Source: Syntrophaceae bacterium UBA5744
GTDB lineage: Bacteria; Desulfobacterota; Syntrophia; Syntrophales; UBA2192
Reading direction: 5' to 3'
Length of the DNA: 11,202 nt
Assembly (NCBI GenBank): GCA_002419215.1
Contig: DIFQ01000143.1
Span: forward strand, 1 to 11,202
Positions 6,155-11,202 of the stretch are shown here, piece after piece. Made by a program: the position numbers and the translations under genes. The notes below the pieces were generated by a model. It made no database searches, had not been told where the DNA came from, and was given only the letters and a program-made list of their open reading frames with translations. How positions within the stretch are numbered: position 1 is the first letter of the stretch; every line of letters begins with the position of its first letter.

Positions 6155-6548
6155 TGGCCTTCGGTTTGATGCCTCCCGCAGACAATCTACGATTTTTCAC
6201 TTCGCCGCTGTTCTACCGAACGAAACATCAAGCGAGCCTGACCCTCTTCTTCGTTGCACAGAGTACATTTGTAAACTTTTTTTACATGTAACCAATCGGC
6301 TGCAACCGATTGTTTATATTGTAAATACGCGTGAACGGAACGGGATGGGTACTCCGGTGCGTCGGATGGCTTTACGGTTTCGAACCTGGCCAAAATGGCA
6401 TTTTCCTGTAAAAGGCTTTGATTTCAGTCAGTTAAATAGATGGCACGGATCATGAAAACTCTTCAGATGTCCGGCATATCCGGCAAAAGAGACACAATCT
6501 CACAACATATTGAAATTATTAGAGAAGAAGGAATATAAGGAGGAGAGA
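6155..6548. other. 394-bp intergenic region with hairpins and direct repeats
   Basis: No convincing gene is seen. A 68-codon minus-strand frame (6393-6187) has no recognisable product. The region holds two adjacent hairpins: TGTAAA/TTTACA at 6270-6286 and CAATCGG/CCGATTG at 6293-6312. TGTAA recurs three times between 6270 and 6323. A short direct repeat TCCGGCA lies 9 bp apart around 6470-6485. The stretch is more AT-rich than its left neighbours, as is the PEP-CTERM gene that follows. It should contain that gene's promoter, but no -35/-10 or -24/-12 pair stood out. Confidence 0.5.
6293..6320 (+). terminator. Probable intrinsic terminator after the radical SAM gene
   Basis: CAATCGG (6293-6299) pairs perfectly with CCGATTG (6306-6312) across a 6-nt loop, and T-rich TTATATT follows. 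The stem is short (7 bp) and lies about 140 bp past the stop codon. A regulatory hairpin or operator for the downstream gene is also possible. Confidence 0.4.
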
Positions 6549-7325
6549 ATGAAAAGGAGATCATTATTCATCACGGCCCTGATGGCGATGTGCCTGGTGT
6601 TCATCTCGGCACCGGTTCTGGCGGACACTATAAATCTCACGGGTACGATCCGGGATTTCTGTGCTCCGGGAATTGAGGGCTGCACGCAGCTATCGGACTT
6701 CGAGGGAGCGATAACCGGTCTTGCACCAGACATGGTGAGTTCTAACTTGACCGCAGGCTTGCCAACCTACATAGCAGTCGCTCCGTACGGAGCTACAAAT
6801 GCTGATAACTTTTCCAAATGGTATGTGAATTCTCCAGGCTATAACGTGAGTATGCCCTTCAGTCTCACGTTGACGGAAACGGTTCCGGGTTCGGGCGTTT
6901 TCTCCTATGCGAGCTCAAGCTTCTTTCCTATTGATAACCAACTGTACGGAAATCAGGGACGATTTCACAACTATCATTTCACCATGCATCTGGAAGGTCT
7001 CACCTCTTTTGCCGCAGCAGATTCGTTCACTTTCTTGGGTGATGATGACCTGTGGGTATACATTGGCGGTAAACTCGTAATGGATCTGGGTGGAGTCCAT
7101 GCCGGGCTCTCAGATACATTTACTGGTGCAGACCTTATTGCTCTTGGACTGACACCAGGTACGATATACGATCTCGACATATTCTTTGCGGAACGCCATA
7201 CCTCTGAATCGAATTTCAATATCAGCACCAGCTTACGCATTACGCCGACTCCCGAACCCATGTCGATGCTGCTTCTCGGATTGGGCCTGGTTGGGCTGGC
7301 CGGCGTGTCCCGGAGGAAGTTCTAA
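6549..7325 (+). CDS. Exported PEP-CTERM protein with a fibro-slime-type domain
   Basis: A 258-residue precursor. A signal peptide covers residues 1-25 (KRR, hydrophobic core, likely cleavage after APVLA). The middle holds the fibro-slime signature GDDDLWVYIGGKLVMDLGG (about 162-180), followed by a DLDIFFAERH stretch, as in PA14-like beta-sandwich surface proteins. The last 24 residues are a PEP-CTERM sorting tail: PEP, a hydrophobic helix rich in L and G, then RRKF. Such proteins are exported and processed by an exosortase into the exopolysaccharide matrix; no exosortase is in this window. ATG 6549 has a strong AAGGAGG with 5-nt spacing, which rules out the in-frame upstream ATG at 6510. The gene is visibly less GC-rich than its neighbours and stands alone with its own strong terminator, suggesting recent acquisition or different selection. 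Confidence 0.88.
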   Translation: MKRRSLFITALMAMCLVFISAPVLADTINLTGTIRDFCAPGIEGCTQLSDFEGAITGLAPDMVSSNLTAGLPTYIAVAPYGATNADNFSKWYVNSPGYNVSMPFSLTLTETVPGSGVFSYASSSFFPIDNQLYGNQGRFHNYHFTMHLEGLTSFAAADSFTFLGDDDLWVYIGGKLVMDLGGVHAGLSDTFTGADLIALGLTPGTIYDLDIFFAERHTSESNFNISTSLRITPTPEPMSMLLLGLGLVGLAGVSRRKF

Positions 7326-7354
7326 GCACATCTTAAACACAAACGACTTTAGGG

Positions 7355-7386
7355 GAGGCAGGGCCATACGCCCTGCCTCTTTTTTT
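7355..7386 (+). terminator. Strong Rho-independent terminator
   Basis: GAGGCAGGG (7355-7363) pairs perfectly with CCCTGCCTC (7371-7379) over a 7-nt loop and is followed by seven T. It ends the PEP-CTERM transcript 30 bp after its stop codon. Confidence 0.93.
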
Positions 7387-7390
7387 GTCC

Positions 7391-7419
7391 TTCACCCCCG
7401 ACGGCCCCTCTGATATATA
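7391..7419 (+). promoter_or_regulatory. Candidate sigma-70 promoter for the small ORF and PAS-LuxR gene
   Basis: TTCACC (7391-7396), a 17-bp spacer and TATATA (7414-7419), each 4 of 6 to consensus. It lies just after the terminator and about 155 bp before the PAS-LuxR start, so position supports it more than sequence does. Confidence 0.4.
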
Positions 7420-7457
7420 GACGATCCGAAACATGGCAGGAATCTGTCCGGAAGCCC

Positions 7458-7474
7458 CATTCCTGAAAGGAATG
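7458..7474 (+). promoter_or_regulatory. Hairpin overlapping the ribosome site of the small ORF
   Basis: CATTCCT (7458-7464) and AGGAATG (7468-7474) form a perfect 7-bp stem with loop GAA. The AAAGGA ribosome site of the ORF starting at 7479 lies in the loop and 3' arm, so folding would hide it. The same palindrome could instead be a DNA operator. Confidence 0.4.
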
Positions 7475-7478
7475 ATTC

Positions 7479-7544
7479 ATGTCTTTCCGTATCTGCGGGC
7501 ACTGCGGCGAGAAGCTGAAGATCTCCGTCTGTCCCATCCAGTGA
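7479..7544 (+). CDS. Possible 21-residue leader or remnant zinc-ribbon peptide
   Basis: ATG 7479 has AAAGGA 7 bases upstream. The 21 residues read MSFRICGHCGEKLKISVCPI plus Q, then TGA at 7542-7544. CGHCGEKL is a typical zinc-ribbon first knuckle, and VCP begins what would be the second. The TGA is in frame with the PAS-LuxR ATG at 7575 with no other stop between. It could be a leader peptide, the broken N-terminus of a zinc ribbon-PAS-LuxR fusion, or a frameshifted small gene. One base of shift would instead run to a TGA overlapping the 7575 start. I do not recognise a family. Confidence 0.3.
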   Translation: MSFRICGHCGEKLKISVCPIQ

Positions 7545-7574
7545 GGAAGGAGCAGCAACACGAGGCCGAAGAAA

Positions 7575-9197
7575 ATGGATGAACGGGATACCCGGAATCA
7601 TGGCGAAGAAGGCGACGCCGTACAAAGCAACGATCGGCTCCTGAGGACCCTCACGGAGAAATCGCTGGCCGGGATCTACCTTGTCCAGGACGGGGTATTC
7701 CGCTTCCTGAACACCAACGCCGCTTCCTACGCGGATTACGAGGTCCGTGAACTCATTGGCCAGAAATCGGGGAGCTTCATCCACCCCGAGGATCGGGAGA
7801 AGGTCAGGGCGAATGCCCGGGCCATGCTCCGGGGCGAGAGAAATTCCCCCTACGTGTTCCGGATCATCACCAAGCACGGCGAGACGCGGTGGGTCATGGA
7901 AACGGTGACCCCTTTCTTCTTCAACGGCAGACCGGCCCTCCTCGGGAATTCCATGAACATCACCGACCGCATGGAGGCCGAGGAGCGGCTCCGGGAGTCC
8001 GAGGACCGCTACCGGACCATCTTCGAGACGACGGGGACGGCAACGATCATCGTCGAGGAGGACACGACGGTCACCCTGGTGAACACGGAGTTCGAAAAGC
8101 TCTCGGGCGCACCCAAGGAATACTGGGAAGGGAAACGAAAGTGGACGGAGTTCGTCCACGAGAAAGATCGCGAGCGGATGCTCGGCTACCACTACCGGCG
8201 GCGGGTTGAGCCCGATGCGGTGCCGAGGAACTACGAGTTCGGCCTCGTCGACAGGCAGGGCGGCGTTCGGGACGTGATCATCACGATCTCCCTCATCCCG
8301 GGGACGAGAAAGAGTGTCGCCTCCTTCGCCGACATCTCGGATCGAAGGCGGGCGGAGGAGCGGCTCCGGGAGTCCGAGGACCGCTACCGGACCATCTTCG
8401 AGACGACGGGGACGGCGACGATCATCGTCGAAGAGGACACGACGGTGACCCTGGTGAACACGGAATTCGAAAAGCTCTCGGGCGCGCCGAAAGAATACTG
8501 GGAAGGCAAGCGCAAGTGGACGGAATTTGTCCACGAAAAAGATCGCGAAAGAATGCTGCGGTATCACCACAGCCGAAGGATCGGCCCCGACGCGGCGCCG
8601 CGTAATTACGAGTTCAGCCTCATCAATATTCAAGGAAAGGTCCGGGATTTGATCATCACGATCTCGATGATCCCGGGGACGAAAAGGAGCGTCGCCTCCT
8701 TCGTGGACATCACGGAACGAAAGCAGGCCGAGGAGGCCCTGAAGAAAAACGAGCGCGATCTCAAGGACAAGACCCATGAACTCGAGGAGCTCAATGCGGC
8801 GCTGCGGGTCCTGCTGAAGCGAAGGGAAGAGGACAAGCTCGAACTCGAGAACAATGTCATCTCCAACCTCAAGAAGCTCGTCATGCCCTATATTGAAAAA
8901 ATCAAGAAAGGGCGTCTCGAGGGAGAGGACATGGTCTGCCTCAATGTGATCGAGTCCAACCTGAAGGATATCGCCTCGCCCTTCGCGAGCAAACTCTCGT
9001 CGGAGTACCTGAGCCTCACACCGAAGGAGCTCCAGGTGGCCGACCTCGTCAAAGAAGGCAAGACGACCAAGGAGATCGCCGAGTTCATGAGCGTTTCTCC
9101 TGCCACCGTCGAGATCCACCGATACCACATCCGGGAAAAGCTCGGGCTGTCCAGGAAAAAGACCAACCTGAGGACCTATCTCTCCTCCCTGAAATAA
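7575..9197 (+). CDS. Triple-PAS sensor with LuxR-type DNA-binding domain
   Basis: A 540-residue soluble regulator. PAS1 spans about 21-133, PAS2 about 136-260 and PAS3 about 261-385. Each ends in the usual D-I-(S/T)-(D/E)-R linker to the next unit. A charged, probably coiled-coil segment follows (about 386-430), then a helical linker. The C-terminal 60 residues (481-540) are a LuxR helix-turn-helix: LTPKELQVADLVKEGKT, TKEIAEFM, SVSPATVEIHRYHIREKLGL. There is no histidine kinase, receiver or membrane helix, so signal binding by PAS probably controls DNA binding directly. PAS2 and PAS3 are a recent duplication (separate entry). ATG 7575 has only a modest GAGG 9 bases upstream. The target genes and ligand are unknown; the PEP-CTERM gene upstream is one candidate, by position only. 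Confidence 0.92.
   Translation: MDERDTRNHGEEGDAVQSNDRLLRTLTEKSLAGIYLVQDGVFRFLNTNAASYADYEVRELIGQKSGSFIHPEDREKVRANARAMLRGERNSPYVFRIITKHGETRWVMETVTPFFFNGRPALLGNSMNITDRMEAEERLRESEDRYRTIFETTGTATIIVEEDTTVTLVNTEFEKLSGAPKEYWEGKRKWTEFVHEKDRERMLGYHYRRRVEPDAVPRNYEFGLVDRQGGVRDVIITISLIPGTRKSVASFADISDRRRAEERLRESEDRYRTIFETTGTATIIVEEDTTVTLVNTEFEKLSGAPKEYWEGKRKWTEFVHEKDRERMLRYHHSRRIGPDAAPRNYEFSLINIQGKVRDLIITISMIPGTKRSVASFVDITERKQAEEALKKNERDLKDKTHELEELNAALRVLLKRREEDKLELENNVISNLKKLVMPYIEKIKKGRLEGEDMVCLNVIESNLKDIASPFASKLSSEYLSLTPKELQVADLVKEGKTTKEIAEFMSVSPATVEIHRYHIREKLGLSRKKTNLRTYLSSLK
7980..8729 (+). repeat. In-frame tandem duplication of a 375-bp PAS module
   Basis: Copy 1 is 7980-8354 and copy 2 is 8355-8729, each exactly 125 codons. 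The first 68 residues are identical in both copies, while the DNA there differs at about a dozen sites, all apparently synonymous. The remaining 57 residues have diverged at many positions. Purifying selection or gene conversion on the first half is implied. Confidence 0.95.
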
Positions 9198-9221
9198 CCT
9201 TTAGAAAAACTAAAGGTTTTC
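9196..9221 (+). terminator. Hairpin terminator after the PAS-LuxR gene
   Basis: AACCTTTAG (9196-9204) pairs perfectly with CTAAAGGTT (9210-9218) around loop AAAAA, and TTC follows. The stem is AT-rich and the T-run short, so strength is uncertain. It begins inside the TAA stop codon. Confidence 0.55.
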
Positions 9222-9267
9222 TACCCATTCTTTCAATATTGCCTCTTTCGCCCATCCTTTCTAATAA

Positions 9268-9369
9268 GTGTGCGAATCCATCATCCCCCGTAATGCCGAT
9301 AACCGTGCCCTCATGGAGAAACTCTCCGGCATGAAAGTAACCGTCAAGGTTTACGTGCCTTCATACTGA
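9268..9369 (+). other. 33-codon open frame, possible gene remnant
   Basis: GTG 9268 to TGA 9367-9369. The later part reads like protein (NADNRALMEKLSGMKVTVKV, then YVPSY), with well-formed codons, but there is no ribosome site and no family is recognised. It may be the surviving 3' end of a lost gene, or chance. Confidence 0.15.
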
Positions 9370-9383
9370 TGGAGCAGGACCAC

Positions 9384-9506
9384 TCACCCTCACCCCGACC
9401 CTCTCCAACAAGAGGAAGGAGAGGCATTCACCCTCACCCCGACCCTCTCCCCTCAAGGGAGAGGGAGATAATGGAAGCGGCCTCCAGGGGGAGAGGGAGA
9501 TCAGGG
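9384..9506. repeat. Hexamer-based interspersed repeat (CCCNNN / GGGNNN)
   Basis: A 23-bp direct repeat occurs at 9384-9406 and 9428-9450 (period 44), built from CCC every 6 bases. Facing it are GGGAGA units at 9457-9468 and again around 9489-9500. CCCTCTCCC (9443-9451) and GGGAGAGGG (9457-9465) form a perfect 9-bp stem with a 5-nt loop. The GGGAGA half matches bases 1-44 of the window, showing an interspersed family. Similar CACCCTCACCC-type repeats are known in many bacteria. Confidence 0.85.
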
Positions 9507-9633
9507 TATTGATTCTTCTGAGCTGTCCCCGGTATCCCGTATCGGCGGCGGCGCTCTATAGACGATTCATCCGCCTGCAAGACAATCAACCTGCCCCGCG
9601 GGGGCGGGCAAAATCCTGGAGGGAGGACGAGTG

Positions 9634-11001
9634 ATGTCGAAGTACGGAGTGAAATCGGCAACGGCGGAACAGGTGGCTGCCCTGATCAGGGACGGCATGT
9701 GGGTCGACTACGGCACCATCCAGCCGCCGCGGGCATTCGACCGGGCCCTGGCCCAGCGGGCAGGGACGCTCAAAAACGTCAAGATCAGGACCCTGGGGCA
9801 CCTGGCGCCCTTCGAGGTGATGGAGAAGGACCCCGAGGCAAAGAGCTTCTGGGTGGGCAACTGGCACATCCTTGGTCTCACCCGGAAATACCTCTCCGAA
9901 AACCGCGGGACCCACATCCCCTACAACTTCGGAGAGACGGCCCGGTACTACCGGGAGGACATCGACTGTGACATCGCCGTGCAGACCGTCACGCCCATGG
10001 ACGGTCACGGCTATTTCAACTTCGGCCCCCTGTGCAACTTCAAGCAGGCCGTCTTCGAGAAGGCCAAGATCAAGGTCGTCGAGATCGTCCAGGACATGCC
10101 CTGGTGCTACGGCGGCTACGACGACTGCATCCATCTGTCCGAGGTGGACTACGTCATCGAGAACACGACGGACAAGACCATCACCATCCCCTCGGCCCCG
10201 GCAACGGAGACGGACAAGCAGATCGCAGGCTACATCGCCGAGATGATCCCCAAGGACGGCCCCTGCCTGCAGATCGGCATCGGGGGGCTGCCCGACGCGG
10301 TGCTGCGGCTGCTGGCCGACAGCGGCGCCCGCGACATCGGAATCCACACGGAGATGGTGACCGAGGCCATCCGCGAGCTCCACGAGGCGGGCCTCATCAC
10401 GGGCAGGAAGAAGACCCTGATCCCCGGGAAGATCGTCTGGGCCTTCGCCATCGGAAGCCGCAAGCTCTACGACTGGATCGACCACAACCCGGCCCTTGCC
10501 ATGTACCCCGTCGACTTCACCAACGACCCCTACATCATCGCCATGAACAAGGACCTGATCTCCATCAACGCCTGCCTCGGCGTGGACCTCCAGGGCCAGG
10601 TGAGCTCCGAGTCCATCGGCCCCGCACAGTACTCGGGCACCGGCGGCCAGCTTGCCTTCGTCCGCGGGGCCTACTACCGCGCCACCAAGGGCCAGCCCCC
10701 GCTGGGCTACCCCGGCAACAAGTCGATCCTCGCCTTCTACTCGACCTACACGGACAGCAGCGGCAAGCTGCAGACGAGGATCAAGCCCACGATCCCGCCC
10801 GGCGAGATCGTGACGGTCCCGCGGGTGGATGTCTCCTACCTCGTGACAGAGTACGGCGTCGCGTATCTCAAGGGCCTCTCCATCCCGGAGCGGGTCATTG
10901 CCATCACGAAGCTGGCGCATCCCGACTTCCGCGACGAGTTGCTCGAGGAAGCCCGGAAGATGCACTGGCTCAACAAGCAGTGGTTCCAGGGGGGAATCTG
11001 A
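9634..11001 (+). CDS. Acetyl-CoA hydrolase/transferase-family CoA-transferase (4-hydroxybutyrate/butyrate CoA-transferase-like)
   Basis: A 455-residue cytoplasmic class I CoA-transferase that would move CoA between short-chain acids, for example acetyl-CoA to a 4-carbon acid. GIGGLPDAV (about 215-223) is the CoA-binding glycine loop. Glu240 in GIHTEMVTEAIREL matches the catalytic glutamate that forms the acyl-CoA adduct. The C-terminal half keeps the family blocks GVDLQGQVSSES, SGTGGQLAFVRGA and VTEYGVAYLKG. Length is typical. ATG 9634 is preferred over the overlapping GTG 9631 because GGAGG lies 7 bases before the ATG. The exact acid substrate cannot be read from sequence. A gene starting at 11179 follows on the same strand; if that is a hydroxyacyl-CoA dehydrogenase, the pair would belong to C4 acyl-CoA metabolism. 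Confidence 0.9.
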   Translation: MSKYGVKSATAEQVAALIRDGMWVDYGTIQPPRAFDRALAQRAGTLKNVKIRTLGHLAPFEVMEKDPEAKSFWVGNWHILGLTRKYLSENRGTHIPYNFGETARYYREDIDCDIAVQTVTPMDGHGYFNFGPLCNFKQAVFEKAKIKVVEIVQDMPWCYGGYDDCIHLSEVDYVIENTTDKTITIPSAPATETDKQIAGYIAEMIPKDGPCLQIGIGGLPDAVLRLLADSGARDIGIHTEMVTEAIRELHEAGLITGRKKTLIPGKIVWAFAIGSRKLYDWIDHNPALAMYPVDFTNDPYIIAMNKDLISINACLGVDLQGQVSSESIGPAQYSGTGGQLAFVRGAYYRATKGQPPLGYPGNKSILAFYSTYTDSSGKLQTRIKPTIPPGEIVTVPRVDVSYLVTEYGVAYLKGLSIPERVIAITKLAHPDFRDELLEEARKMHWLNKQWFQGGI

Positions 11002-11008
11002 AAAGACG

Positions 11009-11120
11009 GAAGTTAGGAAGCGAGGAAGTTAGGAAGTCAGGAAGTTCGGAGAAGCAGGGAGCAAGCAATGACCACCGGCGTATCCAAGCTTCTCAACTTC
11101 TCAACTTCACAACTTCCCTG
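11009..11120. repeat. Paired octamer arrays (GAAGNNNN / CTTCNNNN), element D
   Basis: Left array: GAAG at 11009, 11017, 11025, 11033 and 11041, with tails TTAG, CGAG, TTAG, TCAG, TTCG. Right array: CTTC at 11089, 11097, 11105 and 11113, with tails TCAA, TCAA, ACAA, CCTG. The period is exactly 8 on both sides, with a 40-nt core (11049-11088). It lies between the CoA-transferase stop codon and the next gene. It is the largest octamer element here. Confidence 0.88.
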
Positions 11121-11178
11121 TCGCTAAGCAGCACCCCGGTTTGACAGGCTGACAAAGAAAGACAGGAGGAATGCAATT

Positions 11179-11202
11179 ATGGCAATCAAGAAGATCGCAG
11201 TA
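11179..11202 (+). CDS. Start of a gene cut by the window edge, product not determined
   Basis: Only eight codons are visible: MAIKKIAV. The ribosome site AGGAGGA (11164-11170) with 8-nt spacing is excellent. A basic start followed by a short hydrophobic strand is typical of NAD(P)-binding Rossmann proteins such as 3-hydroxyacyl-CoA dehydrogenase, which would suit the upstream CoA-transferase. Eight residues cannot prove it. Confidence 0.65.

Larger units (their letters stand above)
9198..9633. other. 436-bp repeat-rich spacer before the CoA-transferase gene
   Basis: It contains a terminator-like hairpin, a 33-codon open frame of doubtful meaning (9268-9369) and the hexamer repeat (9384-9506). 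A GC-rich hairpin also lies at 9590-9608, with GCCCC/GGGGC at its core, 9 bases before the ribosome site of the CoA-transferase. No convincing promoter pair was found. Apart from these, nothing recognisable. Confidence 0.6.

Noticed and set aside
6187..6393. 68-codon minus-strand frame with a CTLCNEEE stretch
   Set aside because: No family resemblance and no clear ribosome site, and it overlaps the hairpin cluster. Most likely chance.
6379..6394. tRNA T-arm-like GGTTTCGAACC
   Set aside because: The flanking five-base stems do not pair, and no acceptor or anticodon arm can be drawn around it.
6438..6455. Sigma-54 promoter starting TGGCACGG
   Set aside because: The -24 half matches but the required GC at -12 is absent, and the TGGCC near 6390 has the wrong spacing to its GC.
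7542..7544. Second possible selenocysteine UGA (mini-ORF read through into PAS-LuxR)
   Set aside because: No SECIS-like hairpin was found in the following 40 nt. The residue would fall at CPIQ-U, which does not match a normal zinc-ribbon spacing.
7392..9128. Long minus-strand open frame (578 codons) opposite the PAS-LuxR gene
   Set aside because: Antisense shadow of a GC-rich gene: its composition is low in domain-like content, it contains a mirrored duplication, and it runs across the small ORF and promoter. The same applies to 10965-9586 and 5107-4094.
686..11120. Short-unit arrays as CRISPR arrays
   Set aside because: Units are 7 or 8 bases with 4 variable bases, far too small for repeat-spacer organisation, and no cas gene is present.

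Overview
The window looks like chromosomal DNA of a high-GC anaerobic deltaproteobacterium (Desulfobacterota, perhaps a Syntrophales-like lineage; this is inference). The signs are a proA-nadD pair, a PflX-like radical SAM protein, a PAS-LuxR regulator without a kinase, a PEP-CTERM surface protein, an acetyl-CoA hydrolase/transferase-family CoA-transferase and an apparent selenoprotein. No rRNA, tRNA, CRISPR array, transposase or phage gene was seen.

Left part, all on the minus strand in transcription order: proA (3658-2399), nadD (2234-1587), a class I glutamine amidotransferase (1443-727) and an OsmC-family protein (580-101). The OsmC gene has an in-frame UGA exactly where the family carries its first catalytic cysteine, followed by a well-placed SECIS-like hairpin, so it is best read as one selenoprotein. 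Middle part, plus strand: a patatin-like hydrolase with a good sigma-70 promoter, and a radical SAM protein. Then come a 394-bp gap with hairpins and a lower-GC gene for a fibro-slime-type PEP-CTERM exported protein with a strong terminator. Right part, plus strand: a possible 21-codon leader ORF, a triple-PAS LuxR regulator with a recent internal duplication, a repeat-rich 436-bp gap, a CoA-transferase, and the first eight codons of another gene.

The most unusual feature is what fills the gaps between genes. Five spacers carry paired arrays of very short units. Each unit is a fixed 3-4 base anchor plus four variable bases, at an exact period of 7 or 8. The array on one side of a short core is in direct orientation and the array on the other side is inverted. 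Three use an 8-base period with anchor GAAG/CTTC, one a 7-base period with anchor GGG/CCC, and one a 7-base period with anchor GTG/CAC. A sixth spacer holds an unpaired octamer array. A hexamer-based repeat (anchor CCC/GGG) sits at 9384-9506, and part of it recurs at 1-44. The same architecture with different anchors and periods suggests a class of mobile or structural intergenic elements rather than chance low complexity. I do not know whether this class is already catalogued.

Functionally the genes are a mix of housekeeping (proline and NAD synthesis), redox defence (OsmC), acyl-CoA metabolism (CoA-transferase and probably the following gene), surface display and regulation. They do not form a single pathway.
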